Counted from the first letter of the stretch, positions 10,203-20,320 are shown. The stretch is DNA of 64,000 nucleotides from Leuconostoc kimchii IMSNU 11154 (GCF_000092505.1 NC_014136.1:310001-374000); one strand, 5' to 3'. Notes: generated from the sequence alone by a model not told the origin. Numbers and translations: made by a program.

Positions 10203-11304
10203 GTATTTGGCTCCATTCATATAATTTTTTAATATTTTCTTCACCAAGAACAGTAATATGACCCATTTTTCGATTGTGTTTCATCACTGACTTTCCATAG
10301 TCATGGAAATGCCATTCAGGATGATTTACAAGATCTTCTCGGGCTTGTTGGAGCTCATTGCCCAATAAATTGAGCATCAATGCTGGTTTTTCAGATACAA
10401 TTTCTGGTAATGGTAGGCCCATAATACTGCGAATATGACCTTCAAATTGAGATATATTAGTCCCTTCAATAGTATAATGACCTGAATTATGCGGCCGTGG
10501 AGCTAATTCGTTAACCCATATGTGATCTTCACTAACAAATAGTTCAATGCCTAAAACGCCCCGTAAGTTCAAACTGTCAGCAATGCGGGTTGCAATATGA
10601 CGAATTTTTTCGGCCTCAACCTCACTTATTTTTGCTGGCGCAAAACTCGTTTTTAAAATATGATTGACATGCACATTTTCAGCAATAGGCCATAATGATA
10701 CATGATTTCCCACATCGCGTGTCACCATAATACTCAATTCTTTTTTAAATGCCACACGTTGTTCCAAAATCAAAGGCACGTTTGGAAAATCAGCCTTTAA
10801 TTGCGCAATATCTGATTCACTTTCTACGGGCCACTGTCCGTGACCATCATAACCACCACTCACCGTTTTGAGTATTGCTGGCAAAGTTATTCGTTGAATA
10901 GCCGATTTAAAATCATCCAACGATTCAATAGCCATAAATTGTGTCACTGGTACTTTAGCAACATCACGAATAAATGCTTTTTCCGTTAAACGGTTACTTG
11001 TGATTTCAAGTAGTTTCGTACCTTGTGGCACATCTGTTGTTTGTTGTGATAATGCAGTCACATCAACATTTTCAAACTCATACGTTAAAATATCACTGTG
11101 CGAAGATAGTTCCTTTAGCGCAACTTGATCATCATAGTTCGCCACAATTTGAAAATCTGATACTTGCCCAGCTGGTGAATCAGCCGTCGGGTCCAAGATG
11201 CCAACTTTATAACCCATTGACTTAGCAGAAAGTGCCATCATTTGACCTAACTGTCCGCCACCAATAATACCAATCGTTGCAGGCGGTAATACAACATTTG
11301 TCAT
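10168..11304 (-). CDS. purK: 5-(carboxyamino)imidazole ribonucleotide synthase
   Basis: ATP-grasp enzyme that carboxylates AIR with bicarbonate; PurE then moves the carboxyl group. N-terminal IGIIGGGQLGQMMA and the ATP-grasp part with KTVSGGYDGHGQ and ELAPRPHNSGHYT are visible. 378 residues, full length. It overlaps purE by 4 bases. Confidence 0.97.
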   Translation of the reverse strand: MTNVVLPPATIGIIGGGQLGQMMALSAKSMGYKVGILDPTADSPAGQVSDFQIVANYDDQVALKELSSHSDILTYEFENVDVTALSQQTTDVPQGTKLLEITSNRLTEKAFIRDVAKVPVTQFMAIESLDDFKSAIQRITLPAILKTVSGGYDGHGQWPVESESDIAQLKADFPNVPLILEQRVAFKKELSIMVTRDVGNHVSLWPIAENVHVNHILKTSFAPAKISEVEAEKIRHIATRIADSLNLRGVLGIELFVSEDHIWVNELAPRPHNSGHYTIEGTNISQFEGHIRSIMGLPLPEIVSEKPALMLNLLGNELQQAREDLVNHPEWHFHDYGKSVMKHNRKMGHITVLGEENIKKLYEWSQIHGQRDVSKPEH

Positions 11305-11786
11305 AATAAGTCAGCCTCACTATCAATTGATTTTTGTGTTTGTTGTTTACGAAATGCAATCAGATTATCCAAAATTTTTTCATCACGTAGCGCGATAATT
11401 TGTGCAGCTAAGATGGCGGCATTTTTTGCACCTGCATCGCCTATTGCAACAGTTGCCACAGGAACACCTGCTGGCATTTGAACGATGGATAGTAGTGAAT
11501 CTAAGCCATTTAGGGCATGCGATTGCATTGGCACACCAATCACTGGTATTGTTGTATTTGCAGCAATCATTCCTGGTAAGTGTGCAGCACCACCAGCGCC
11601 TGCAATAATAACTTGTAGCGCATTTTTAGCAGCTGATTGTCCAAAACTTTGTAACTGATCAGGCATTCTATGAGCCGAAATAATATGCTTTTCATATGTT
11701 ATTCCCAATTCATCTAATAACACCGTCGTTTTTTTCATGGTTTCCCAATCACTTGTTGACCCCATGACAACAGAAACTTGCGACAT
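11301..11786 (-). CDS. purE: N5-carboxyaminoimidazole ribonucleotide mutase
   Basis: Converts N5-CAIR to CAIR. MGSTSDWETM, SAHRMPDQL and GAGGAAHLPGM are class I PurE motifs. The start is the ATG at 11786, right after a strong GGAGGAGA; an in-frame ATG 45 bases upstream would lie in the leader next to the -10 and is rejected. 161 residues. First gene of the pur operon, with PurR-like sites upstream. Confidence 0.96.
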   Translation of the reverse strand: MSQVSVVMGSTSDWETMKKTTVLLDELGITYEKHIISAHRMPDQLQSFGQSAAKNALQVIIAGAGGAAHLPGMIAANTTIPVIGVPMQSHALNGLDSLLSIVQMPAGVPVATVAIGDAGAKNAAILAAQIIALRDEKILDNLIAFRKQQTQKSIDSEADLL

Positions 11787-11805
11787 AATCTCCTCCATTG
11801 TTCGC

Positions 11806-11978
11806 CTTATATCACAAAAACAAAGTAACATTTAGCATTTGTTCGTTTACAATTTAAATTTAACAGATTTTAAACTTAAATACTTCGTTTTTAAATAAGA
11901 ATATTCACACAAATAAAATAAATGTTCGTTATTTACGAACATTTTAACTTATTTTCAATTAAGCTCCGAACGTTTGGA
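11806..11978 (-). promoter_or_regulatory. purE promoter and PurR-like operators
   Basis: An extended -10, TGATATAAG (TATAAG at 11806-11811), lies about 20 bases before the ATG. ACGAAC is at 11841-11846, about 35 bp upstream of the -10. A palindrome with arms AAATGTTCGT and ACGAACATTT spans 11920-11944, and TCCGAACGTTTGGA is at 11965-11978. The same palindrome/element pair with the same 21 bp gap occurs at purD. PurR binding is inferred. Confidence 0.7.
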
Positions 11979-11993
11979 TTTGAAGCGTTTTCA

Positions 11994-12028
11994 TTTCAGT
12001 AAAAACTTAATATTCGTTTTTACTGAAA
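11994..12028. repeat. 13 bp perfect inverted repeat in the purE-glnP gap
   Basis: TTTCAGTAAAAAC (11994-12006) is followed after nine bases by its exact complement (12016-12028). It lies between the glnP terminator and the purE operators. It could be a second terminator stem or a binding site; nothing decides between them. Confidence 0.5.
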
Positions 12029-12063
12029 AAAACCTCTAATTTGGAAAAAATCCAAATTAGAGG
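12024..12063 (-). terminator. terminator after the fused ABC transporter gene
   Basis: Perfect 13 bp stem (12033-12045 with 12051-12063) and, on the minus strand, a run of seven T after it. It stands 28 bases after the transporter stop codon. Confidence 0.85.
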
Positions 12064-12090
12064 TTCACTATATTTTTTACGTATTGTTTT

Positions 12091-13566
12091 TTAACGACTT
12101 GTTCGGGCCATACGTTTTTCTGCATAACCCAATGCACGACTAATGCCAAACGTCAAAACAAAATAGATAAACGATGTAATTAATAACGGAAAGAACGGCT
12201 TAAAACTAGCACCTTGAACAACACCAGTTTGGAACATCAACTCCCCAACACCAATAACTGAAACAACCGACCCTTCTTTAATAATCGTCACAAACTCATT
12301 CCCCAATGCTGGTAAAATATTTTTAACTGCCTGAGGTAAAATAATATACCGCATTGCTTTTCCTTTAGACAATCCAAGTGATCGTGCTGCTTCTGTCTGA
12401 CCATAATTCACTGAGTTAATCCCTGAGCGAATAATTTCAGCAACATAAGCAGCAGAGTTCAATCCCATAGCTAAAGCACCAGCAGCAAATGCCGATAAAT
12501 TCAGACCAATAACTTGAGTACCAAAAAATACCATAAATGCTTGTACCAAAAGCGGTGTGCCACGAATATATTCGACGTATATATTACCAACTGCTTTAAG
12601 TATAAAATTTGGAGATAGTTTGAACAAAGCTAACAATGTGCCAAGAACGACACCAACAACAACTGCAATTGCAGCCAATGCCAATGTAATTAATGTCCCT
12701 TTGATAAATAAATTACCATACTTTGCCCAGAATGATTGTTTTGCAAACATCAATGTATTTGCTTCTTTTTGATAAGCTTTTAGTTTCCCAGATGATACAA
12801 TATCATCAATAGCATGATTAATTTTTGATTTCAACACTGGTGAGTTTTTAGGCATCGCAACAGACACGGCACCTTCACCTTCATTTGGCTTAGGATAAAT
12901 AACCTGCAACGCTTTATTCTGCTGTGCATAAGCTTTAGAAATCGGATCATTTAGTACAACACCGGAAATTTTTCCTGCTGACAATTGCGATACAAGGTCT
13001 GGTACCTTTTGCAAACTGACAAGCTTAGAGTCAGGCATATTATTTTGCACGAATGTTTCTTGTGTCGTTTGACGTTGTGCGCCAACTTTTTTATTAGAAA
13101 AAGACTTAACATCTTGGGTAAACGATGTGGCATTCTTTTTTAAAATTAAAACAGTCTGCTTGGGTGACAAATAAGATTTTGAGAAATCAACCACTTTTTC
13201 ACGTTCAGGTGTTGCGTTAATACCTGAAATAATCACGTCAATCTTGCCAGTTTGCACCGCACCAACAAGGCCATCGAATCCCATTTCTTTAATTTGTAAT
13301 TTGACACCCAAATCCTTAGCAATCTGTTTAGCCATGGATACTTCAAAACCAACAATTTGATCACGACCATTCACAGTTGCATGAAATTCAAAGGGAGCAT
13401 AATCAGCTGATAAACCAACTACTAGTACACCACGCTCTTTAATTTTAGTATAAGCTGGGTCTGATTCCGCTGCACTCACTTGAGGTGCTAGCGATACGAG
13501 CAAAGGCACAAGTAGTATAATACTCATAACTAATGTAGCAATATTTTTCATCATTTTATGTTTCAT
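12091..13566 (-). CDS. amino-acid ABC transporter, substrate-binding and permease fusion (GlnP-like)
   Basis: Imports a polar amino acid, probably glutamine/glutamate type. Residues 1-32 are a signal peptide; ~35-255 form a family 3 binding domain (GVLVVGLSADYAPFEF, GFEVSMAKQIA, ISGINATPERE); ~285-490 form the permease with several membrane segments and the ATPase-docking loop EAARSLGLSKGKA. The fused layout is that of GlnP in lactococci. No ATPase gene is adjacent, so the GlnQ partner must be encoded elsewhere. 491 residues; start preceded by AGGAG at about 9 bases. Confidence 0.9.
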   Translation of the reverse strand: MKHKMMKNIATLVMSIILLVPLLVSLAPQVSAAESDPAYTKIKERGVLVVGLSADYAPFEFHATVNGRDQIVGFEVSMAKQIAKDLGVKLQIKEMGFDGLVGAVQTGKIDVIISGINATPEREKVVDFSKSYLSPKQTVLILKKNATSFTQDVKSFSNKKVGAQRQTTQETFVQNNMPDSKLVSLQKVPDLVSQLSAGKISGVVLNDPISKAYAQQNKALQVIYPKPNEGEGAVSVAMPKNSPVLKSKINHAIDDIVSSGKLKAYQKEANTLMFAKQSFWAKYGNLFIKGTLITLALAAIAVVVGVVLGTLLALFKLSPNFILKAVGNIYVEYIRGTPLLVQAFMVFFGTQVIGLNLSAFAAGALAMGLNSAAYVAEIIRSGINSVNYGQTEAARSLGLSKGKAMRYIILPQAVKNILPALGNEFVTIIKEGSVVSVIGVGELMFQTGVVQGASFKPFFPLLITSFIYFVLTFGISRALGYAEKRMARTSR

Positions 13567-13602
13567 ATTGGTTATTCTCCTCTATCCTAAATCACGTAAT
13601 TA

Positions 13603-13631
13603 ATCATAACTTAATATGAATTTTTATGCAA
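13603..13631 (-). promoter_or_regulatory. promoter of the fused ABC transporter gene
   Basis: Minus strand -35 TTGCAT (13626-13631), 17 bp, -10 TATGAT (13603-13608), about 40 bases before the start codon. Confidence 0.6.
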
Positions 13632-13693
13632 CAACGTCGTGATAATATCCATTATTTTACTGTATATTCCAGCAATAAATGTATAAATCTTCA

Positions 13694-13717
13694 TAAAAAA
13701 ACGCCACATCGTGACGT
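13694..13717 (-). terminator. rnpB terminator
   Basis: Seven base pair stem (13701-13707 with 13711-13717) with a 3-base loop, followed on the minus strand by TTTTTTT. It lies just after the mature 3' end of RNase P RNA. Confidence 0.8.
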
Positions 13718-13725
13718 CACCTGTT

Positions 13726-14109
13726 GTAAGTATCTGTAGGCCATGTTTTGTTCCAGTAATATGCAGGTACATATTACCTTCGGTAATCATCTATCTAAGT
13801 TTGTTTTATCAAACTATACCAACCATCGCTTCAATTCGCTAGATTAGCCGCCCCTACCAAAAGTTTGGGTTGCCCGCTTGTGGGGTTTACCTCGTCTCAA
13901 ACGCTAGCTTTCACTAACGCATACGTTTCTATGGCACCTTCGAGTCTATTAAGACATAGCGCGTAACACCTTAGCCTGTTCGACCGCCGTGACATTTCTG
14001 TCCCTGGGTTTATTCTTTATCCCAGCACAAACACTACAACCATCACAGGTTGTGCGAGCATGGACCTTCCTCACGTCAGAAATATGACGCGCAATTACCC
14101 GATACTTAC
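13726..14109 (-). ncRNA. rnpB: RNase P RNA (type B)
   Basis: Catalytic RNA that matures tRNA 5' ends. The two ends pair: GTAAGTATC at the 5' end (14101-14109) with GATACTTAC at the 3' end (13726-13734), forming P1. Shortly after the 5' end comes GAGGAAGGTCCATGCTCGCA, close to the P4 signature GAGGAAAGTCCATGCTC. About 384 nt, and the gpsB neighbour is usual in low-GC Gram-positives. There is no open frame here, which explains this long gap between genes. Confidence 0.93.
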
Positions 14110-14142
14110 AAAATAAAATATATTAGCGTGCTTTTATGTTAC

Positions 14143-14535
14143 TTATGCATTATTTGAAGCATCATGTCCAAATACAGCACGTTCCAAATTAGCTACACGT
14201 TTGATTAAATCTAAATTAGTAACTGTTTGAACAGGCTTTGGTGCTGCTACCACAACTGGCTCTTCAGGTACCTCAACAATAGGATCGGCAGCCACAGCTA
14301 TCGGCTTTGGCTGCTTCTGCAATGCAACTAGCTGTTCTTGTGATGACTTCAAAGCACCTTGTAGACGCGCCACTTCATTCTGCAATTGATCAACACGACC
14401 CGCATAAGCGCCATAGTCCTTGATAATATCATCCAAAAAGCTGTCGACATCAGCCGGATCATAACCAACGCCCATTCGCTTCTGCTTAAAAACGCGTTCT
14501 AAAATATCTTTTTGCGTGTATTTTACTTGTTCCAC
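14143..14535 (-). CDS. gpsB: cell division protein GpsB
   Basis: DivIVA-like coiled-coil protein that links cell-wall synthesis (often PBP1) to division. The N-terminus has YTQKDILERVFKQKRMGVGY then DPADVDSFLDDIIKDY, the GpsB membrane/partner-binding fold; a coiled coil follows, then a Pro/Val-rich linker and a short C-terminal helix NLDLIKRVANLERAVFG. Start is GTG at 14535, 7 bases after GAGGTG. 130 residues. The pbp1A gene is nearby in the same direction. Confidence 0.93.
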   Translation of the reverse strand: MEQVKYTQKDILERVFKQKRMGVGYDPADVDSFLDDIIKDYGAYAGRVDQLQNEVARLQGALKSSQEQLVALQKQPKPIAVAADPIVEVPEEPVVVAAPKPVQTVTNLDLIKRVANLERAVFGHDASNNA

Positions 14536-14610
14536 AAGTTCACACCTCATTTATTTTTTTACTTATTCTATATTACCAATAATTCTATACAAATACAAGG
14601 GCATTACGCT

Positions 14611-15183
14611 TTATTCATAAAAATTATGTTTTTCAGCCTGTATCTCTTCATATTCAGTTGCATACTCCTGCAAGCGATCCATATCAATTAATGTCAAAGG
14701 ATAGGGCATAATGGCTTGTTGCTTCTGTATCACCCGGTAGTCATATACTGTCTTACCTTCAAATGCCGTATCATAAACAAGCAACGCACCGTCAGTGTGT
14801 GTTAACATAAACTTTTGATAACTTTGTAGTTGATGTGGACCCTGATAAGGTGCATTCGAGACACTTTCTGCAAAATCACTTTTAGCCAATAATTCTTTTA
14901 GCTTGGCTTGACTGTTAGCTTGCCACTGACTACCAAATGCTTGAAACGGCAGCATGATAGCTACTTTCAAACTCGGAAATTCCGCTTTTAATTCGATGAC
15001 AACTTCAACCGTCCATTGCTCAATACCCAGTTGACCACCAGTAATTATCCACTCAAGGCCATTATCAATTTGTTCTCTTAGTACACGTTTTAAAGCATAT
15101 TTAATCACAACTATTTTGGGATCTTTATCACCAAACGTCCCCATCTCATAACTTCGATAACCGGTAACCCAGAGTCTTAGCAT
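14611..15183 (-). CDS. ypsA: YpsA family protein (DUF1273, SLOG fold)
   Basis: YpsA proteins have a SLOG/Rossmann fold thought to bind a nucleotide or its derivative; in Bacillus the gene sits beside gpsB and affects division. Seen: [14 protein letters not shown] at the start, [14 protein letters not shown] (glycine-rich loop), and [12 protein letters not shown] near the end. The start at 15183 has GAGGTGAAGAG upstream; a longer frame back to 15258 runs into the pbp1A end and is not used. 190 residues. Confidence 0.88.
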   Translation of the reverse strand: MLRLWVTGYRSYEMGTFGDKDPKIVVIKYALKRVLREQIDNGLEWIITGGQLGIEQWTVEVVIELKAEFPSLKVAIMLPFQAFGSQWQANSQAKLKELLAKSDFAESVSNAPYQGPHQLQSYQKFMLTHTDGALLVYDTAFEGKTVYDYRVIQKQQAIMPYPLTLIDMDRLQEYATEYEEIQAEKHNFYE

Positions 15184-15232
15184 CTCTTCACCTCTACAAT
15201 AAAAGCCTTGCTCTCGCAAGACTTTTGAAATA

Positions 15233-17410
15233 TTAATTGTTTCCAGTCGTGGCGCCAACAGCAGCAGATCCAGAAATACCAGCCTCTGCCGGTGTTTCTC
15301 CAGATTGTGGCAACGAATTCACTGCTGGTAACCCGCCATTACTCCATTTTTCACCTTTAACTTCATATTCAACAATATTGCCCTTCACACGTGGCGTCAC
15401 CGTATCAGGTGCTGCCCAATCAGTATTTGGCTTATTTTGCATAGCATATGACATCACTCTTTGATAAAATTGTGCTGGCAAATCTTGGTAATTCCATGGA
15501 ATATAATCCTTGTTAGGCCAATCATAACCAGTCCAAACTGACAAAGCATACGACTTTGTATACCCTGTAAACCATGCATCTTTAATCGCTTGGTTTGGCA
15601 TATTTTCTTCATCGCCGTAACCAACTAAGCCTGACTTACCTGCTTGATGCAAACCGGCAATAGCCGCATCAGCCGCCGTGGCATTTGGTTTAATAACACC
15701 TTTCATCATATCAGTTAACATGAATGCTGTACTTGTCTTCATTGCACGTTTTCCAGTAACGTTATAATTATGTGTTGTGCCATCAGCAGTTACAATTTTA
15801 CTAATATAAGTCGGTTTATAATAAGTCCCACCATTGGCAATAGCCCCAAAAGCACCAGCCTCTTCTTCGGTAGACACATCAATACCAATAGCCGCTGAAC
15901 CACCAGGTGTCTCTTTTGTTGGCACACCCAATCCGTTCACAAATTTCTCTGCATTTGCACCGCCGACTTCTTCTAAAGTTCGAGCAGCCGGAATATTACG
16001 TGATTGCGTTAAAGCACTTCTCATTGTAATATTTCCCATATCTTTTCGATCCCAGTTATAAACAGTTGTACTAGTACCAGGATACTTATACTGCTTATCT
16101 TCAACGGTGCGATTAGTGGGCCAATTTAGATATTCAATCGCTGGACCGTAATCCAAAAGTGGCTTAACAGATGATCCACCCGACCTACCTGTTAACGTTG
16201 CATGATTAGTGCCCTGCAAAATTGGCATATTACGCCCACCTACTTGAGCTACGACACGTCCCGTATTTGGGTCTGTCATTGTGGCACCAATTTGAGCGTC
16301 TTCTGAAGGAAATGCAACAGTATTACCATTAGCATTGTCATACATAGATTGCTGTAACTTTGAATCCATGTTTGTATAAATTTTCAAACCAGCTTTAGTT
16401 GTATCATAGCCTAATGCCTCTGCTTCCTTTAACGTTGACTGAACATAAGCATCCGCCACCTTACGGTTGTTATTAGCTAGCTCTGCTTTAGATGTTAAGT
16501 CTTGTAGTCCATCAGACACTGGCTTATTAATCGCCTCGTTAGCTTGTTTTTGAGTCACCGCGCCGTATTTAACCATTGCATTCAAAACAGTATCACGCCG
16601 TTCTTTAGCTCTTGAATTATCTTTCAAATAAGGATCATAATTAGTCGGCGACTGTGGCATACCTGCTAATAATGCAATTTGATCCAAAGATAATTCTGTT
16701 AACGGTTTGCCATAAAAATACTCGGACGCAGTTTTCATACCAGAAACACCATGTCCCATATAGACTTTATTCATATAAAAAGTTAATATTTCGTCTTTTG
16801 AAAAATTTTTCTCAACACGCATTGCCAGCCAAGCTTCTTGTGCTTTCCGTTTAATTGTTTGATCAGCAGTTGACGTACTAAACACAGATAACTTAACCAA
16901 TTGCTGAGTCAAAGTTGAACCACCTTGCATGCCCAAAGAAGAACCACGAACATTGGCCAATGCTGCCCCCGCAATACGAATCGGGTCAACACCGTTATGT
17001 TTATAAAAACGTCGATCTTCAGTCGCAACAACAGCCTGTTTTAACGCTTTTGGAATCTCATTAGAATTGGCATAATCACGCTCAACGGTTGATAACTTCC
17101 AAATTGATTGACCCTGTGAGTCATAAATAGCACTTGACGGTTCGGAGGCTAAATTAGATTCTGTAATATTTGGGGCATCGTTTGCATACGTGATAAACAC
17201 CGCAGTTCCAGCCAAAGCACCTATCACACCTAACACAAGTAACCATAGAAATATGATCAGAAACCATCGTCGTTTCTTTTTTGGCTTTCTCGGTTTTTTA
17301 GGGCCATCAGAATTTCCTGGACGTGGCGTTCGTGGGGGCTCAGTTGCTGGATGATTGTCATACATATTTTGGTTACGATTAACACGTGACCATTGATTCT
17401 CATTTGCCAT
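15233..17410 (-). CDS. pbp1A: class A penicillin-binding protein 1A
   Basis: Bifunctional peptidoglycan synthase on the outer face of the membrane. Basic Pro/Lys-rich cytoplasmic tail (1-48), one membrane segment (~49-75), GT51 glycosyltransferase with catalytic Glu131 in [11 protein letters not shown] and [11 protein letters not shown], and a transpeptidase with SSVK (~410), SRN and KSG in place of the more usual KTG. 725 residues with a Ser/Gly/Ala-rich end. Follows recU by 23 bases, the common recU-ponA arrangement. Confidence 0.95.
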   Translation of the reverse strand: MANENQWSRVNRNQNMYDNHPATEPPRTPRPGNSDGPKKPRKPKKKRRWFLIIFLWLLVLGVIGALAGTAVFITYANDAPNITESNLASEPSSAIYDSQGQSIWKLSTVERDYANSNEIPKALKQAVVATEDRRFYKHNGVDPIRIAGAALANVRGSSLGMQGGSTLTQQLVKLSVFSTSTADQTIKRKAQEAWLAMRVEKNFSKDEILTFYMNKVYMGHGVSGMKTASEYFYGKPLTELSLDQIALLAGMPQSPTNYDPYLKDNSRAKERRDTVLNAMVKYGAVTQKQANEAINKPVSDGLQDLTSKAELANNNRKVADAYVQSTLKEAEALGYDTTKAGLKIYTNMDSKLQQSMYDNANGNTVAFPSEDAQIGATMTDPNTGRVVAQVGGRNMPILQGTNHATLTGRSGGSSVKPLLDYGPAIEYLNWPTNRTVEDKQYKYPGTSTTVYNWDRKDMGNITMRSALTQSRNIPAARTLEEVGGANAEKFVNGLGVPTKETPGGSAAIGIDVSTEEEAGAFGAIANGGTYYKPTYISKIVTADGTTHNYNVTGKRAMKTSTAFMLTDMMKGVIKPNATAADAAIAGLHQAGKSGLVGYGDEENMPNQAIKDAWFTGYTKSYALSVWTGYDWPNKDYIPWNYQDLPAQFYQRVMSYAMQNKPNTDWAAPDTVTPRVKGNIVEYEVKGEKWSNGGLPAVNSLPQSGETPAEAGISGSAAVGATTGNN

Positions 17411-17433
17411 AATTGCTGGAGTACTCCTAATTG

Positions 17434-18048
17434 TCAGTTTAAATGTTCAAAGTATCGGTCAACTGCTTTTAAATAATCCAAACTTGGATTTAAGCTGTTC
17501 GGCACAACGTAGCTGTCACGCACAATATCTTGGTAAGAAATTGACTGTTTTCCTTTTAATTTTTGCCACTGTGCAATTAAGTGCTGGGCTGGATAAACAT
17601 ACGTTTCATTTAAAGTTGTAAATTTAATAATCACAAAACCGATACCATTTTGAGCCAAAATACTGCCTAAATGAACGATTTGATGTTCATGAAAATTTTT
17701 CAATGGAAAAGATGTTTTATTCTTGGTTTCTTTTGCATCAAAATCAATATAATGCCCTTGGTAAACACCGTTGTAGTCTGTGGTAGACGCCTGTTTGAAG
17801 TAGGCCTCAGTAACTTTTGCTGCAGACCGCGCTGGATAATCAACTTTCACAATTGTGATTGGCGTGGGCTTTTTGTGAATAACGGCTAAATGATTCGCTA
17901 AATAATAATCATTGGCTAAATTGATCTCTTCTTCAAGTCCCATACCGCGTTTACCAAACATCAAAGCTTTTTTCGTTGTTTTACCGGTACGTATCGTGTT
18001 TTTAACGTCTGCTGTATGATGTGTTCCAATAGGATAATTGATTGCCAT
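17434..18048 (-). CDS. recU: Holliday junction resolvase RecU
   Basis: Cuts Holliday junctions in recombination and chromosome segregation. N-terminal disordered basic part, then GKRGMGLEEEINLAN, and the nuclease core with HYIDFDAKETK (D-E-K catalytic set) and FPLKNFHEHQI. 204 residues, normal. First gene of a recU-pbp1A operon. Confidence 0.95.
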   Translation of the reverse strand: MAINYPIGTHHTADVKNTIRTGKTTKKALMFGKRGMGLEEEINLANDYYLANHLAVIHKKPTPITIVKVDYPARSAAKVTEAYFKQASTTDYNGVYQGHYIDFDAKETKNKTSFPLKNFHEHQIVHLGSILAQNGIGFVIIKFTTLNETYVYPAQHLIAQWQKLKGKQSISYQDIVRDSYVVPNSLNPSLDYLKAVDRYFEHLN

Positions 18049-18074
18049 TAAGATCCTGATCCTTATTTTTAAAC

Positions 18075-18103
18075 TATATACTTACTATTTTACCATAAAA
18101 CAA
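18075..18103 (-). promoter_or_regulatory. recU promoter
   Basis: Minus strand -35 TTGTTT (18098-18103), 17 bp spacer, -10 TATATA (18075-18080). It overlaps the T tail of the upstream terminator. Confidence 0.6.
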
Positions 18104-18129
18104 AAGATGGTAAATTTTAATTTACCATC
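18093..18129 (-). terminator. terminator upstream of recU
   Basis: Inverted repeat GATGGTAAAT / ATTTACCATC (18106-18129) with a short A/T loop, then TTTTGTTTT on the minus strand. It ends transcripts of the gene at 18178-18600. Confidence 0.75.
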
Positions 18130-18177
18130 TCCTGCATGATATCAATATTACAACTGTTCAATTAGTCTACTTAAACA

Positions 18178-18600
18178 TTATTTTTTATCACTTTTAGTGT
18201 ATTTAAATCCCTCTGTCAGGCTTGCTAATCCATCAGCAGACTCAACAACAAAAGACTGTTTATCATCTGATAATTTAGCTGTCATATTGTACGAATCAAT
18301 TGTCATCTTTAATTCATTACCAGAAATTGTATATGTGCCAGAATGTGTTTTTTCTCCGTCAGAATATTCAATTACCTTGTCCCCATCGAATTTTAAAGTA
18401 TCAGTTGATGACACCAATATCAAATTTGTTGTGTGTGAGTATTCACCTGTCAAATGTTTGGGAAGAGAAAAAAATATGCAAAGACCAATAATCACGACCA
18501 ACACCGCGCTACCAGAAATTATTATATTTTTATTAATTTGACCATTTGCGTTTTTTATTTTTAAAGCACTCATTATTTTATTCCATTTCATTATAATCAT
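18178..18600 (-). CDS. membrane-anchored hypothetical protein
   Basis: 140 residues. A basic N-terminus, one membrane segment at ~28-46 (IIISGSAVLVVIIGLCIFF), then an extracellular domain of about 90 residues with TGEYSH, GDKVIEYSDGEKTHSGTYTI and LSDDKQSFVVES. This resembles small secreted beta-rich domains (DUF4950/DUF5640-like), which is a loose resemblance only. The start codon lacks a clear ribosome binding site, so the N-terminus is uncertain. Confidence 0.65.
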   Translation of the reverse strand: MIIMKWNKIMSALKIKNANGQINKNIIISGSAVLVVIIGLCIFFSLPKHLTGEYSHTTNLILVSSTDTLKFDGDKVIEYSDGEKTHSGTYTISGNELKMTIDSYNMTAKLSDDKQSFVVESADGLASLTEGFKYTKSDKK

Positions 18601-18633
18601 ACTAAGGTACTTAACTTGTTTAACATAGCAATG

Positions 18634-19404
18634 TTAAGGTTTAAGAATAGCGTAGGCTTGTCCAATAAAGTCTTCAACACTTTTAGAATCTGACAATATC
18701 AAAGAGATTTTTGGATAAGAAATAAAATCAGTTAAGATATCAAAATGCCATTCATAATAATCAGTGGTATTTGCTTGTGTAGCAGTCTGAGCACCACCAA
18801 CGGATAGGCCAGATTTTCCTACTGCAGTTGCAAGACCGACGGAGTTAGATGTGCTACTCGTTTGTGCCCCAGTATGCACACGTTCTCTACTGACTTCTTT
18901 GATATTATCTTTATGATAGGCAACTAACAATTCTTTATCCACATCAAAATAAACACATCCTTGGTTGCCATAAATCAAACATCTTCTGCCAATTCTATAG
19001 CTTTTCCACTGGTCCACCATCAATTTTTTTGCTAGTGGTTGAATAAACATATCCGTATGTTCATACCAAGTTAACATCAAATCATTATGAGCTGCGTTTA
19101 ATTCAACAGTCAGTTTTTGACTGAAACCACCTTTTTTTCTAAACATAAAAGATGCAATTAGCAATAACAAACCGCCAAATGCCATAAAGCATATACCAGC
19201 TATAAGACAACTAATACTCACCCATTTGTATATTTTTTGTTTGTTCTCTATCTCTGCTTTTTTTTGTGCATAAATCTGATTAGCTGTGATACCTTTATCC
19301 CAATGATCAAAATTTGGGAGATCTACAAATTCATACAAATGCCATTTTCCTGGCATATTTTCTGATACCATAAATTTTTTCTCTCTTCCATCCATAATAG
19401 TCAA
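18634..19404 (-). CDS. membrane protein of unknown function
   Basis: 256 residues. Two neighbouring hydrophobic stretches at ~62-88 form one hairpin or two membrane segments; the rest looks soluble, with a Ser/Gly/Thr-rich stretch (~180-215) before a C-terminal PH-like region. Residue Met12 could also be the start (GGAAGAGAG upstream). I do not recognise the family. Confidence 0.65.
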   Translation of the reverse strand: MTIMDGREKKFMVSENMPGKWHLYEFVDLPNFDHWDKGITANQIYAQKKAEIENKQKIYKWVSISCLIAGICFMAFGGLLLLIASFMFRKKGGFSQKLTVELNAAHNDLMLTWYEHTDMFIQPLAKKLMVDQWKSYRIGRRCLIYGNQGCVYFDVDKELLVAYHKDNIKEVSRERVHTGAQTSSTSNSVGLATAVGKSGLSVGGAQTATQANTTDYYEWHFDILTDFISYPKISLILSDSKSVEDFIGQAYAILKP

Positions 19405-19432
19405 TCAAAAAAATGCTACCATGTTAGGTAGC
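19405..19432 (-). terminator. terminator after the LysM gene
   Basis: Stem GCTACC (19415-19420) with GGTAGC (19427-19432), then TTTTTTT on the minus strand. Confidence 0.75.
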
Positions 19433-19483
19433 TATTCTTTCTGGCTCACGCCAATACGATATATTACTATTTAGTGACCTTAA

Positions 19484-20320
19484 TTAGTTCCAACCATCAT
19501 TATCAAAGTAAGTACCATTTGGTGCTTGCGTCCCTGTATCAGGGTCAACAGGGTTTTCAGGTGAGCCAGCTTCGGCATGCTTAACACCTGAATTATCTGT
19601 TGATGTAGCAGGTGTTGTTGTACCCTTATCAGTTGATGCGGCTGAACCATTATTAGTTGATGTATTGTTTTTTGATGATATAGCTGGTGTATTCTGCGTA
19701 GTCGTCGATCCAGCAACTGCTGGCGTGCTTGATGCAGTGGTTGGTGTGTCACTAACTACTGGTGTGCTTGATGTAGTGGTTGTCGTGCCACTAACTGCTG
19801 GTACACTGGCAGGAGTTTCCGTGCCACTAACTGCTGGTGTACCTGATGCAGTGGTTTCTGTACCAGTCACTGCTGGTGTACTTGTTGTTACTTTGGTGCC
19901 AGCAGTTCGATTACTAGATATCACAGCCGTGATGTTAGCAACTTGACTATTGAACTCTTTTTGATGCACTAAGGTAACACCTGCAAAGATACTGTTGGCA
20001 TCGGGAATACCATAACGTGAAGCCAAATCATTTACACTGATACCAGTAGCTACTGAAATGGTTCCTAATGTATCACCCCATTGCACTTCGTAATTGTCTA
20101 AGTCATTTGATTTCTTTTGACTAGCAATATTTTGCTTAACCGTTTCTGTGGAATTCGCTTGCCAATTGACTTTTTTAGCTGTACTTTGCTTTGAAGAGTC
20201 TGTGTTGGTACTTACACTCGCCATTACAACACCACTCCCAACAACCAATGTCATCATACCAACACTGACAAGATACTTACCAAACTTTACTAATTTCCAC
20301 TTGTGATTTTCATTCATCAT
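19484..20320 (-). CDS. secreted LysM protein with Thr/Ser/Pro-rich tail
   Basis: 278 residues. Signal-type hydrophobic segment at ~14-35 (VSVGMMTLVVGSGVVMASV); one LysM domain at ~77-118 (YEVQWGDTLGTISVATGISV) that binds peptidoglycan; then imperfect repeats of TPAVSGTET type (~140-215), probably cell-wall spanning and possibly glycosylated; the end is acidic and polar (GTYFDNDGWN). No LPXTG is present and no catalytic domain is seen. It may be an adhesin or a wall-associated stress protein. Confidence 0.82.
   Translation of the reverse strand: MMNENHKWKLVKFGKYLVSVGMMTLVVGSGVVMASVSTNTDSSKQSTAKKVNWQANSTETVKQNIASQKKSNDLDNYEVQWGDTLGTISVATGISVNDLASRYGIPDANSIFAGVTLVHQKEFNSQVANITAVISSNRTAGTKVTTSTPAVTGTETTASGTPAVSGTETPASVPAVSGTTTTTSSTPVVSDTPTTASSTPAVAGSTTTQNTPAISSKNNTSTNNGSAASTDKGTTTPATSTDNSGVKHAEAGSPENPVDPDTGTQAPNGTYFDNDGWN

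Noticed and set aside
13567-14142. A T-box or riboswitch between glnP and gpsB
   Set aside because: The stretch is RNase P RNA by its paired ends and P4 sequence, with only a plain promoter for the transporter gene.
19665-19946. Regular short repeats that look like an array
   Set aside because: They are the DNA of the Thr/Ser/Pro-rich tail of the LysM protein (TPAVSGTET-type units), imperfect and in frame; no spacers, so not CRISPR.
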